This document shows, piece after piece, positions 11,154 to 21,698 of a stretch of DNA of 64,000 nt. The position numbers were made by a program, and so were the translations under genes. Position 1 is the first letter of the stretch; each line of letters begins with the position of its first letter. The stretch comes from Mimachlamys varia (Eukaryota; Mollusca; Bivalvia; Pectinida; Pectinidae). The stretch is from contig OX392535.1 of assembly GCA_947623455.1 (NCBI GenBank), forward strand, positions 42,990,688 through 43,054,687. The letters are read 5' to 3'. The notes under the pieces are model-generated. The model was not told where the DNA came from, searched no databases, and saw nothing but the letters and a program-made list of their open reading frames with translations.

Positions 11154-12526
11154 TTAGTCCCCCACCGGAATCCGGGGGGGACTATAGGTTTGCGCTGTGT
11201 CCGTCCGTCCGTCATTCCGCACACTATATTTTTTGTCCGGGCTCTATCTCACATACTATAAGACACTGGAACTTCATACTAAGTATGTGGGTTCCCTGTG
11301 GGAAGGCGGTGTGTCGCATACAAAAACCGGGTCACTGTGACCTATATTTTGACCTCTGACCTACATTAAAGAAAAAGTTTGTCCGGGCTCTATCTCCTAC
11401 ACTATAAAGCACTAGAACTTAATACTTGGCAGTATGGTTCCCCGTGGGAAGGCGGTGTGTCGTGTACCGAAACCGGGTCACTGTGACCTATATTTTGACC
11501 TCTGACCTACATTAAAGAAAGAAAAATTTGTCCAGGTTCTATCTCCTACACTATTAAGTATTAGAACTTTATACTTGGTAGTATAGTTCCCTGTGGGAAG
11601 GCGGTGTGTCGCGTACCAAAACTGGGTCACTGTGACCTTTATTTTGCTATATTTTGACCTCTGACCTACATTAAAGTAAAAGTTTGTCCGGGCTCTATCT
11701 CCTACACTATAAAGGACTAGAACTTAATACTTGGTAGTATGGTTCCTTGTGGGAAGGCGGTGTGTCGCGTACCAAAACCGGGTCACTGTGACCTTTATTT
11801 TGCTATATTTTGACCTCTGACCTACATTAAAGTAAAAGTTTGTTCGGGCTCTATCTCCTACACTATAAAGCACTAGAACTTAATACTTGGTAGTATGGTT
11901 CCCCGTGGGAAGGCGGTGTGTCGCGTACCAAAACCGGGTCACTGTGACCTATATTTTGACCTCTGACCTACATTAAAGAAAGAAAAATTTGTCCAGGTTC
12001 TATCTCCTACACTATTAAGGATTAGAACTTTATACTTGGTAGTATAGTTCCCTGTGGGAAGGCGGTGTGTCGCGTACCAAAACTGGGTCACTGTGACCTT
12101 TATTTTGCTATATTTTGACCTCTGACCTACATTTAAGTAAAATCTTGTCCGGGCTCTATCTCCTACACTATTAAGGATTATAACTTTGTACTTGGTAGTA
12201 TAGTTCCCTATGGGAAGGCGGTGTGTCGCGTAACAAAACCGGGTCACAGTGACCTATATTTTGACCTGGAAAAACTAAAGGTGTCCTTCATAGACTTGTG
12301 TCCTTTATATAGAGATCATTTATAGAGTATACCTACAGTGTACATGTATTTAGTGAGAATGGGATGGTTCCTGTATAGAAGCGGGTCTCTGTAAACTACA
12401 TCTTCACCTTTCAATACATTGAAGAAAATACATGACCTTATTGCATCTCGAGATTCACACTCAATGCTATTGGATCTCGAGATAACAACCCGGTGGGGGA
12501 CTGTAATTCGTTGAATTATCTTGTTT
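11154..12526 (+). mobile_element. tandem-cored element, family 1 copy B
   Basis: Same 5' end (TTAGTCCCCCACCGG) and 3' end (CCGGTGGGGGACT at 12490-12502, hairpin, CTTGTTT) as copy A, with about seven core units. The core joins the tail at about 12269, so no endonuclease remnant is kept. It lies only 82 bp downstream of copy A in the same orientation. Confidence 0.75.
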
Positions 12527-12693
12527 AAAATGGCCCCCATTTTTTAACACTCTGGGCCCAACTGGCCCTCTTTGTGCAAATCCTGGATTGAACACTGCAG
12601 TTACATGTATTTCGATATAATCATACCCTTTTATATAATGCATACTTGCATAATCAGAAAATCTGATGTATCATTTCCAAACGAAAGTACTTA

Positions 12694-15214
12694 TTATGTC
12701 CCCCAAACAAAGTGGGGGGACATATTGTTTTTGCTCGGTTTCTTATTATTATTATTATTCTTGTTTCTTCCACTTTCTTCCGCCGCGGAGGTTTCCGACC
12801 GTTTTCTCAAAAACTACTGGACGGATCTTCACGAAACTTCACACACATACTCATTAGGGGCGGGGTGTGTGAAAACGGGTTGTTTTTTCGCGACCGGAAG
12901 TCCAAGATGGCCGCCAGAGCTAATTTCCGGTTTTCAAAATTCAGTCTCCGATTTCAGTAAAAATTGGTACAGGGGTGTTTTAAGGGATGCTGAATAACAT
13001 GGTAACATTTTCGTAAAGTTTGGTTGCCACCGAAACGAAAATGGAGGCCTCTGATTGGTCGAAATTTATATATTGTCCGATTTCAATGAAATTTAATATA
13101 TAGAGAGCTTTCGGGTATTTTTAGCCCCCTAAGACAAAAATCGTTTTTTGTGACTTTTCTAAACCTTGCATCAACAAACTAAGTGAAAACCTGACACCTC
13201 CGATCTCCAGTGTGTTTGTCAACAAAGGCGTTTCATGTGAAGGCCGCACATGCTGTTGTTAATTTCCGGTTTTGTAATGACGCGCCGTCTGCAAATTTCA
13301 GCCCCCTTCTGCAGTTTTCAGCCACCTAGCCTGAAGTTTTCAGCCACCGTGAATATTTGATAAATAATCAATTAATTATCTACAATCTTATTTGAGATCA
13401 TCTAAAATTTTAATCTACATGTCGTTTAACAAATAAAATTATACAGATAAACTAGGTTTATCTATTATTTTTTCTGACTGATTCAATTAAATAAAATGTC
13501 AAAATTTTACAGTGGTTACGTTTATAAAAATAGGGTTTTATGCAATCGGTTTTAATGTATTTGAATCTATTATATGAATGTTTTGTCTATTCTACAGGTA
13601 TCCACAATTAAAAATATATGATTAATTATTGAATGATAAAACGTCAGGTTTCTGTGGCTTCAAATATTATTTAATAAAAGGCAAAATGACTATTTTTTTC
13701 ACAATTTAAAATAATATTAGATTCTAATACAATCTGAAAGTAGACAAAATCTGCAGGTAAAATTTCCTCCGTACAGTATAGAAACATTACGTATCATACG
13801 GTCTTGTATAATAAATCAGATGATTATATCGATGATATTTAATTGTGTCTGTTAAAATATTGATAAAAATCATCAGATTTTTATTAAAACCGCTGCAAAG
13901 TTACAATGGATATTGCTATTGTTATACATGTACTGAATGAGACCTGTTTGGATATTGAACGTGATAGAATTGTTCTTTCTCTGGATGCTCGAAATGTGAT
14001 AAAAATAACCCCCTTTTGGCCTCTCAGAAGTCAAGTCACGTGGAACTATATGGGGAATTCCCTAAATTTTTGAGACAAACCAAAATTTGACCAAAGTCGT
14101 AGTCTTCAGGCATTTTATAACCGAAATTAGAGAAAATAAATACCAGGGGGCCGAAAACTTCAGACTTGCAAAAATAGTCGGTAATTTTCGACTTTCGATC
14201 AAACATCGTCCAAAAACACCATACTGTTTGGATTTTCAATAATCTGATGAAAATACACACTTAGAGACAATGTCATTGGGCATTTGGAATGGTGTAATAA
14301 TGGCCTTTACCTGTTAAGAAAAATAATAATTTCGTTTTTGTGTCGTGTAAAATAAGAGTTCCAATTCGCGCAAGTCGTCATGAAATTTCCAATAGAAGAC
14401 AAGTTTGGAAATCTGAATAAGTTTTATTATCAAGGACAGTTCATTAAGAAGATCAAATTTTATTTTGAGGGGGCCGAAAATACCAGACGGCCGAAAATAC
14501 CCGAAGGCGCTCTATGTGTAGTATTACACCAACAACATTGTCGTCACATCCGTTTCATGTTTCAAGATTCGTCAACATGGCCGCTATTTCCTGGCTTCTG
14601 ATTGGTCGAAATTTATATATTGTCCGATTTCAATGAAATTTAATATATATGTGAAGTATTACACCAACAACATTGTCGTAACCTCCGTTTCGTGATTCGT
14701 CAACATGGCCGCTATTTCCTGGCTTCTGATTGGTCGAAATTTATATATTGTCCGATTTCAATGAAATTTTATATATAACTGTAGTAGGACACCACGGACA
14801 TTGTCGTAACCTCCGTTTCGTGATTCGTCAACATGGCCGCTATTTCCTGGCTTCTGATTGGTCGAAATTTATATATTGTCCGGATTTCAATGAAATTTTA
14901 TATATAACTGTAGTAGGACACCACGGACATTGTCGTAACCTCCGTTTCGTGATTCGTCAACATGGCCGCTATTTCCTGGCTTCTGATTGGTCGAAATTTA
15001 TATATTGTCCGATTTCAATGAAATTTTATATATAACTGTAGTAGGACACCACGGACATTGTCGTAACCTCCGTTTCCTAATTCGTCAACATGACCGCTGA
15101 TATATGGGGTGTCAGCTATATTTCCATTGTGAGTTCATTGGGCTCATCAGTTCCGACCAAAGGGGTAGTTTGGGGGACATCTGTAATGGTACCCCATTAC
15201 AATTAGCACTTGTT
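12694..15214 (+). mobile_element. tandem-cored element, family 2 (TTATGTCCCCC ends)
   Basis: The 5' end is TTATGTCCCCCAAAC, folding back on GTGGGGGGACAT. The 3' subterminal repeat GTTTGGGGGACAT (15168-15180) is the exact complement of the 5' ATGTCCCCCAAAC (12696-12708). Next come a 7-bp-stem hairpin GTAATGG-TACC-CCATTAC (15183-15200) and an end at or near CTTGTT (15209-15214). The core contains four or five units of about 128 bp with TTCTGATTGGTCGAAATT and CCGATTTCAATGAAATTT. A separate TA-flanked transposon sits inside (13103-14512). No protein-coding capacity is seen; mobilisation would depend on another element. Confidence 0.7.
13101..14514. mobile_element. nested TA-flanked DNA transposon (non-coding, 1410 bp)
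   Basis: Imperfect terminal inverted repeats: left GAGAGCTTTCGGGTATTTTT, right complement GAGCGCCTTCGGGTATTTTC, both followed by GGC/AGC and CCCCCT. Flanking TA dinucleotides lie at 13101-13102 and 14513-14514. Removing the element and one TA gives AATATATATGTGTAGTATTA. This matches the uninterrupted sister unit at about 14641-14662 except for one base, so the insertion site is confirmed internally. No transposase-like frame was recognised. The TA target suggests Tc1/mariner superfamily. Confidence 0.8.
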
Positions 15215-15305
15215 CCTTCTTAAAATGTGAAATTAAAAAAAGAATTGATTTGAAATTTAGAATTAATGTATTGACATATTGAACTTACAAGTAAAATATT
15301 GAACC

Positions 15306-15493
15306 TACAGTAAAACTGCTGTTACTCAAACTTGTGGGGACCTGGTCAGCAGTTCGAGGAGGACCTGGTTTTCAGTCAGCCCTTTAAGGTTGGTTAATAT
15401 GTACGAACTCAGTCGGGACCAAACAAACTGTTAGACAATTCTAATGAGGGGTATTGGAGTAAACCGGGTTGGAGTTAGTAGGGGTTTACTGTA
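15306..15493. mobile_element. MITE, 184 bp, TA flanks
   Basis: TA|CAGTAAAACTGCTGTTACTC at the left and a right end whose complement is CAGTAAACCCCTACTAACTC, with TA on both sides (15306-15307, 15492-15493). Ends starting CAGT with TA duplication are typical of Tc1/mariner-derived MITEs. Non-coding. Confidence 0.6.
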
Positions 15494-17285
15494 TGTGTAA
15501 GTGATATCAGTCTGAACATAAATTAATGTTGATGATGATGTTGCCTTAGAAATGGTTTAGCTGTAATACTATAGTCTGGTACTATGTAAGTCTATTAAAG
15601 GTGTATATGTAGACAGATTATATAGAATTAATAATCTGTACATTTTTTTTTTCATTCAAAGAAGATGTATTTATATAATCAGGGTTCTCATTAAAAGCCG
15701 GTTGCCGGCAAAAGTAGCCTGTTATTCACCAGCTTTGAACCGGCTATTTTTCAGAATTTTACATATGTCAACATTACAGAATGTGAAAATTCAACCAGCT
15801 TTTCTTTCAAAATCAACCAATTATTGCAAAATTTAGTGAGAACACTGATAATAAAATTCCAGTAAGTATATATATAAATCAGTTGTGGAATTATCCTTCG
15901 GCCAAACTACAATGTGTGGGAATAATGGATTACTGTGTATTTCATAGTTCATTCTATTCTCACAGTTCTGCTGATTGACCCATTTTCTGAATACCTATAA
16001 ACTATAACGGCATTTAAATTCTACAATGGGTTTGATCAATTATGTACACATATCCCGATAATATACTATGTAAGCTTGGCCTTAACCTTTGTCCTTGCAT
16101 GTAATTTAAATACCATTATACATGCAAATATATTCAGACCAGACCGGTATAAGTGCAGTATCTATCGGCCTCTGAGATAGGTGTATATATATATTGTCTA
16201 CCAGCTGTAAATTAGTATACCTATGACGTAGGTATTTCGCTCAGGTAAGCCATGCGTATATGTGTACCTGTATGAATAGGTTTTATTCAAATAGGTAGAG
16301 AGCAGTTAAATGGAATACCTGAGTGTACCTATTGGTTTTCTTTAGGATAAGGACAATTTTAGTTCAGTACACATTACCTGTACGGACAGGTAAATAACAA
16401 ACCTGATATTGACTAGCTATAGCCTCCTATCCGTTAGATCAATACCTACATATACTGTATATGCCCTCTGTATATATATACATGTATATTATACAGGGCG
16501 TTTCCAAACTATAGAAGTTTTAATAGGTTTTAATAGGCAGTGACTCAACCTGTTCATCAAATGGGAATCTATGTTGAAATATAAATACTTACATATGTAA
16601 ACACTAAATATGGGTGAGGTCTATTTGTTCAAAATTTATTCAAATACATATAACATTTATAAAAAAAATAATGCAGGATTTGATTAATCTCTTCTAAAGT
16701 ATTTGATCTGATAAAGCTTAGACCTTACAGAATAAATCAATCCTTTGTATATCTCCATGTTGCAGTTTTTGTTGTCGAAATTAAGAATTTGTCTTTAAAA
16801 AAATGATGAAATGGGGTATTTAATCTATAATACCATGTAAGAGTCACTCTGAAAGGATGTAATTTCAGTGTTCATAGATACTTATATAATTATATTACAA
16901 AGTTCAAGTAAACATTAGTTATCTCCCTTGTTTATCAAACTTGCAATAAGTTAGTTATTTTTTAGAAAATTTAGGTAGACATGACTTGTCTCCCTTGATA
17001 AGAAATCATTTGTATTACACCCTGGCTGAATATTTTGGAAGAAAATAACTTGATTCAGTGAAATTTTTTATAATAAAAGCTTTTTGTCAATAGCACTTTT
17101 GTATCTTCTATTCTCGTCATGACGATAATGTGACAAATATTTTTGTTGCATCATCACTATTACTACTTCTTTTCAAATATTCTTATTTATGAAAATATTG
17201 GCAGAATATAGATTACTTGAATTGAGTAAACATGCTTTAATTTGTCTGCCAGAAACAAATTTTAGATTACGAATTTGCTTACAAA
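15494..17285. other. non-coding
   Basis: AT-rich; no gene, RNA or clear repeat boundary recognised. Around 15690-15850 the text resembles a dispersed repeat (GAACCGGCTATTTTTC, CAACCAGCTTTTC) but I could not find its ends. Repeated AGGTA motifs between 16190 and 16420 may be a diverged tandem repeat. Confidence 0.35.
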
Positions 17286-17540
17286 CTATACATTTATAAC
17301 AATTGAGGATCCACAAGCTTTGGAGAAGATCTCCTCGGCCTCCTGTCCTTCCTGGTACAAGATGGGAGATAATTGAGGATCAACAAATTTGGTGAAAATC
17401 TCCTCAGCCTCCTGTCCTTCCTGGTACAAGATGGGAGATAATTGAGGATCAACAAATTTGGTGAAAATCTCCTCAGCCTCCTGTCCTACCTGGTACAAGA
17501 TGGGAGATAATTGAGTATACACTCTGTAAAGCGAAGGCAC
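17286..17540 (-). pseudogene. triplicated 23-codon segment, retroelement Gag-like
   Basis: The minus-strand frame of 84 codons contains three tandem 69-bp units. The unit peptide carries LSPILYQEGQEAEEIFTKF, and the copies differ partly at synonymous positions (GCC/GCT, ATC/ATT), hinting at past coding constraint. The pattern LLYxxGxEAexIF is one I associate with Ty3/gypsy Gag capsid regions of marine invertebrates; this is recall, not a search result. No splice sites or neighbouring Pol were seen. It may be a Gag fragment amplified as a minisatellite, or an exon of an unknown gene. Confidence 0.4.
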
Positions 17541-17548
17541 AATTAATA

Positions 17549-17943
17549 TTAAAGGCCCATATACGTAACTTTAGGCAAAACTTGAAGCAAAAATCAAGCT
17601 TAAAAGCTTATTATATTTATAGATTTAGTTAAGATTAACTGATATCAGCAATATTCAAGATGCCTCAATTCTTTCGTGGTTACCCGTACAGCAGCAGTTG
17701 AAACACGCTATTTGTAAACACGCGTCCATTTCAAACCGTCTTCTACCTTCGGTTTGTTGTTGAAGTGGGCCCCACCTAAATTATTTTCAATTCTTTGGAT
17801 TTTTTGTCAAGAGTTTCTTGTTAGTTACCGCTCAAGTTGACTTTGTTTTAGGCTTATTTTTGCATGGTTGTCAACTGGATTTTTTTTCAGAATTTTTCAG
17901 AATCACTAAAATTTTCCTGAAGTTACGTATATTGGGCCTTTAA
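17549..17943. mobile_element. TTAA-flanked MITE, copy 1 (387 bp)
   Basis: TTAA at 17549-17552 and 17940-17943 flank inverted ends: AGGCCCATATACGTAACTT at the left and AAGTTACGTATATTGGGCCT at the right. A second copy lies at 61591-61977. TTAA target duplication is the mark of piggyBac-type elements. Small open frames inside are not transposase-like. Confidence 0.8.
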
Positions 17944-18025
17944 TTGAAGACTTTGTTGAAATCATTCCACAGTGGAAGTACAAACTCTGCATGTGTCAAT
18001 TCCAAGGACATTGGACTCATTAGTC

Positions 18026-18204
18026 AAAACTTTGCAGAGAGGTCTATAAATTGACTTTGCGGAGAGGTCTATTTGACTTTGCGGAAAAGGTCTATTTGAC
18101 TTTGCGGAGAGGTCTATATGACTTTGCGGAGAGGTCTATGTGACTTTGCGGAGAGGTCTTTGTAACTTTGCGGAGAGGTCTATATGACTTTTGGGAGAGG
18201 TCTA
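18026..18204. repeat. 22-bp minisatellite, about 8 units
   Basis: Units of TTGACTTTGCGGAGAGGTCT plus AT, increasingly diverged at both edges. The minus-strand frame reads through but carries no gene features. Confidence 0.8.
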
Positions 18205-18839
18205 TCATTTCAATGGGCTTGATGATGTGTAGTTTTCGTTCTTTTACAATCTGAAAACACTTCTTGGATGACATTCTGAAATATGATCGACAACACCAAA
18301 CCAAAAAAACTAAAGCAATAATTCAGCTCTGGTGGTATTATCATGAGTGTCCATTACCCTGGACAATACATATCTGATCCTTTTGTGGTGCTGGCATTAA
18401 TAGTTGTGAAATAGGGCTTGAATTCTGGAACAAAAAGTTTTCAGAGTTATAATTTCCATTCCAATAGGGATCTGATTGGAAATAAGCCTATAAGGCTTTA
18501 TGTGTCATCCCAGGTAAAAGGATTAAAAAGTTATTAAATTCAAAATCTGTGATGTGTACTATCTGTGGTACTACATTGTCCGTCCAAATATTGATTTCAT
18601 GTATATTACTGTTGACTTTTTACCTGAACAAATAGTGTTATTATTATTTGTTCCTAAAGCAAAGAGAGTTGTCCCCCTTAGCCCTTGGTTTGTCTCTCGA
18701 TGCATCCTGGTGAATATTTTGCATGCCTCCTTCCCCCCACACTAATGATTTCTCATTACTCTAGAGTGGAGTTTTATCAGCAGCATAAAATTAACCCAAG
18801 ATTGAAAATGGACATATAAACAACACTATTTTTTACTTT
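18205..18839. other. non-coding
   Basis: No gene recognised; the 63-codon open frame at 18554-18745 has no family resemblance. AT-rich. Confidence 0.35.
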
Positions 18840-18968
18840 TTATGCCCCTGCCATGAAATGGGGGGGGGGGGGGGGCATATAGTGTTACCCATGTATATCG
18901 CGTCCTGTCCTATGGTAATGTAACCAGCTGGGGTTGGGGGCATTTATGTCTCGCAGACATTTCTAGTT
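18840..18968 (+). mobile_element. short tandem-core-less element, family 3 (TTATGCCCC ends)
   Basis: The 5' TTATGCCCCTGCC folds back on a G-run ending GGGGGCATA. The 3' side has GGGGGCAT, a hairpin ATGTCT-CGC-AGACAT (18946-18960) and CTAGTT. At 129 bp it keeps both ends but almost no core. The ends have the same order as families 1 and 2. The G-run length (about 17) may be unreliable in the assembly. Confidence 0.6.
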
Positions 18969-19105
18969 TTTATACAAATTCTATTGCTGTTTTGTGCCCA
19001 TTGACTTAAATCTATAAAAAAACATTTATGTGTTTTGATGATGTCAGATTGCAGAGTTGACTAGGGGAAATAGATCATGAGCTCAGACCATACTGATCGT
19101 GGGTA

Positions 19106-20193
19106 TACCGTATTTGACCGGGAATAAGCCCCCACCCCATGAGAAAAATAATTGATCAAAAGTAGGGAGGGGTCTTATTCCCGAATACACCCCTGTTCAC
19201 AAAAGTCTGCCATCTTGGATATATTCTACTGTTTTGATCTAGGAACTCTGTCCCCACTATACCAGTAATGTAATTCTAGTTGTTTGTTTTGTTAAAATAA
19301 CAATTTACATTCAGAATGTTTAAAAACAGTCACTACAAATTGATGCCATTGATGGTGCTGTTAACAGATTTGTTATTAGCAATTGGTCTAGATAATTCAA
19401 TTTATCAAGCATCATCTTGAATGAATTTTCATTTATGAGTTAATATGTATTCATTTAGATACAGTAATAACATTCAGATGTGTAAAAGGAATTAATAGCA
19501 TGACAATAAGACTGCTTGTCGTTTGGCTACCGCCATTACGAGATTTAAGATAGGCCAGCTACAAGCATTAAATAGCTTAAGAAATTTGAGTAAACAATGT
19601 AAAATTAACACAAAACCAATGCATGACATGTATTTATGGATAAAAGTCTTCCAAAAAACGCTAAGGCCATCTGAAGGCAGCCATCTTGTTTTCTCAGAGA
19701 GCCGGTTGATACAAATTTCAGAATGACAAATTTAACGAACTGATATTGACAGAAAGGTTAGATTTGAAACAAACTACTTGGCAACAAACTACTTCAAAAT
19801 GAATTTACTTTTGCTTTATCACTATAAAAAATATTTTCTTTTTCAATACAGACTTACATATAATGGATCAAGTACAAGAATAATATTTCGTTTTTGTTCA
19901 AAGTTTGCAAAATGCACCACCAGTTCAAACATGAAAGTATGGTGTTCTTAACACCAGCTGAACAATGTTTTATTTCAAGCTTAGCTTTATAGATATTTTA
20001 TTTTGCCCACAGTTAGATATATTTGATGTTCAGACACAAAATAAAAAAGAAATTAACATGCTTTTTATTGAGAGAAAGACAAAATTTAGGGTGGGGGCTT
20101 ATTCCCAGGCTCCCACCCTGTTCCAAGAACCTTTGCCAAAGTGGGGAGGGGGCTTATTCGTGAGAGGGGGCTTATTCCCGGTAAAATACGGTA
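19106..20193. mobile_element. TA-flanked element with CCGTATTT ends (1084 bp)
   Basis: Left CCGTATTTGACCGGGAATAA followed by GCCCCC; right complement CCGTATTTTACCGGGAATAA followed by GCCCCC. TA lies on both sides (19106-19107, 20192-20193). Just inside the right end, GGGGGCTTATTC recurs three times. No transposase frame recognised. The small relative at 3097-3220 shares these ends. Confidence 0.7.
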
Positions 20194-20283
20194 GGATTTT
20201 AAAAGCCAAATCCCAAACACAGGGATGTAAGAAAAACATTCAACATTTAGTGGGGAAAAGATTATAAACCTGTGTTGATCTAC

Positions 20284-20634
20284 CTAGGGAAAAGACAGCA
20301 CACTTGTACTAATACTAGTGTTCTGAAGGGTCACTCTCTGGTCATCACTGTATGTAACCAAAACAATGCCATCAATTTTGTCATATATTGCATCTGTCAT
20401 TGATGATGGTGCAATGTATATCGTGTTATAGGAAAGTTTGGGAGAAAAGACATTCTCCAAGGTTAATGGAATCTTCCCTACCTTGAAGTGTGACAAAGAA
20501 ATCTTCAACCCAAGGGGTGATTTACTTGGTTGTCTAACCCGAGGCTCTGCCAGGAGTCTGATGGACGGGCCAAAAGGGGTCCATTTAGCAATATTAATAT
20601 AAAACAACTTCTTCTGAATAACTAAACAATGCAT
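20284..20634 (-). CDS. unrecognised open frame, possibly an exon (116 codons)
   Basis: Open minus-strand frame. The first 20 or so residues overlap a dispersed repeat (family 5 body). The rest includes FSPKLSYNTIYIAPSSMTDA and KIDGIVLVTYSDDQRVTLQN, which read like folded protein rather than repeat. A possible donor (AG|GTAGAT) coincides with the TAG stop at its end. I do not recognise a family and no partner exon was found. It may be chance or a pseudogene fragment. Confidence 0.2.
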   Translation of the reverse strand: MHCLVIQKKLFYINIAKWTPFGPSIRLLAEPRVRQPSKSPLGLKISLSHFKVGKIPLTLENVFSPKLSYNTIYIAPSSMTDAIYDKIDGIVLVTYSDDQRVTLQNTSISTSVLSFP

Positions 20635-20639
20635 GACAT

Positions 20640-21440
20640 TTGTATGTTAGTGGTAGCATCCCTAGGTGGCTGGGAAATTTGAACTAAAGGTAGGACTGAT
20701 CCCCTAGGGGGCTGAGTGATAGGACCAAAAATAATTATTTAGCTTTATAGGTTTAAGCAACTTCGAATTCTTCTCTGAAACCAAGCAATGAATATTCTCT
20801 GAATACCAAACATATATCACTGGTAGCATCCCTAGACAGTCTGTGGATTAAAAAATGTGGTTTGGCATAATTGGTGGGAAACATTCATGAGATGTAGGGA
20901 TTCAATATTTTACAGATTGAGGGGATGCCACCCCCCCCCCCTCCTTGGATTAACAGTATAATATTATACCATTAATGAACATAAAGAGACAAACACAGTC
21001 ATGATATTAGGATTGTGCCAGGGGTGTGTAGAATCAACACCTGAGAAGTAACTTTTAAATGGTTGAGATCCCCTACCCAAAACTATATAATTGCTGGGCA
21101 TGATGAGGCGATCACGATCAGGATTTCAGATTTGATCCCAAGGTCTGCCATGCCCTTGTAGACTTAAACCTTGTGCCACAACTTTGAAATGGTTTAGATC
21201 CAAAAAAACCTCAAAACTATATAAACAGTTGCTTGGCATAAAAAGACAAACCCAATTGTAATATTAGCATAGAAGTCAGGGTCTTGGCACAACTCCTAGG
21301 GACCTAATTTCTTGGTTGAACTTGAAAACAATTGAGATACTCACCCATTTACCAAACTTTTGATTTATACAGATATGCTTCAAAGATTGGTCTTTCAGTT
21401 TATCCCTGTCCTTCAGATCTTTTTGGATAACATTTTAACC
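20640..21440 (-). mobile_element. decayed tandem-cored element body (family 5)
   Basis: Diverged units contain GGTAGCATCCCTAG (20650, 20822) and AAAAATAATTATTTAGCTTT. The same strings occur next to the family 5 5' end at 42079-42400 (GGAAGCATCCCTAGG, AAAAATAATTATTAACTATA). The ends are lost. Orientation is uncertain. Confidence 0.45.
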
Positions 21441-21664
21441 ACAATTACCTGGATACCAATGTAATGTATACTTGTGGTACTGTAATAAATCGGTAGTTAA
21501 ACCAAACTTGTAAAAGGTTAGTAAATTAAATCAGGACAAAATTGACAGAGATTTCTACTGACCAGTACCATGTAGATAGACATGACATCTGGAAACCCGT
21601 AGCAGCTCCTTTCGCATATTGTTCTGTGCTATTGATGCTTTGGGGGGTACAGTGGAAGTACACA

Positions 21665-21666
<2 letters not shown>

Positions 21667-21698
<32 letters not shown>
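21667..21698. repeat. poly(C) tract, 32 bases
   Basis: An uninterrupted run of 32 C. Such runs are rare and often length-variable or mis-sized in assemblies. It is followed by ATCATATGATG, a short palindrome. Confidence 0.9.

Noticed and set aside
12572..12997. 141-codon open frame with a hydrophobic Leu/Phe run
   Set aside because: It spans the 5' hairpin and ATT-repeat leader of the family 2 element; the hydrophobic run comes from a TTATTATTATT repeat.
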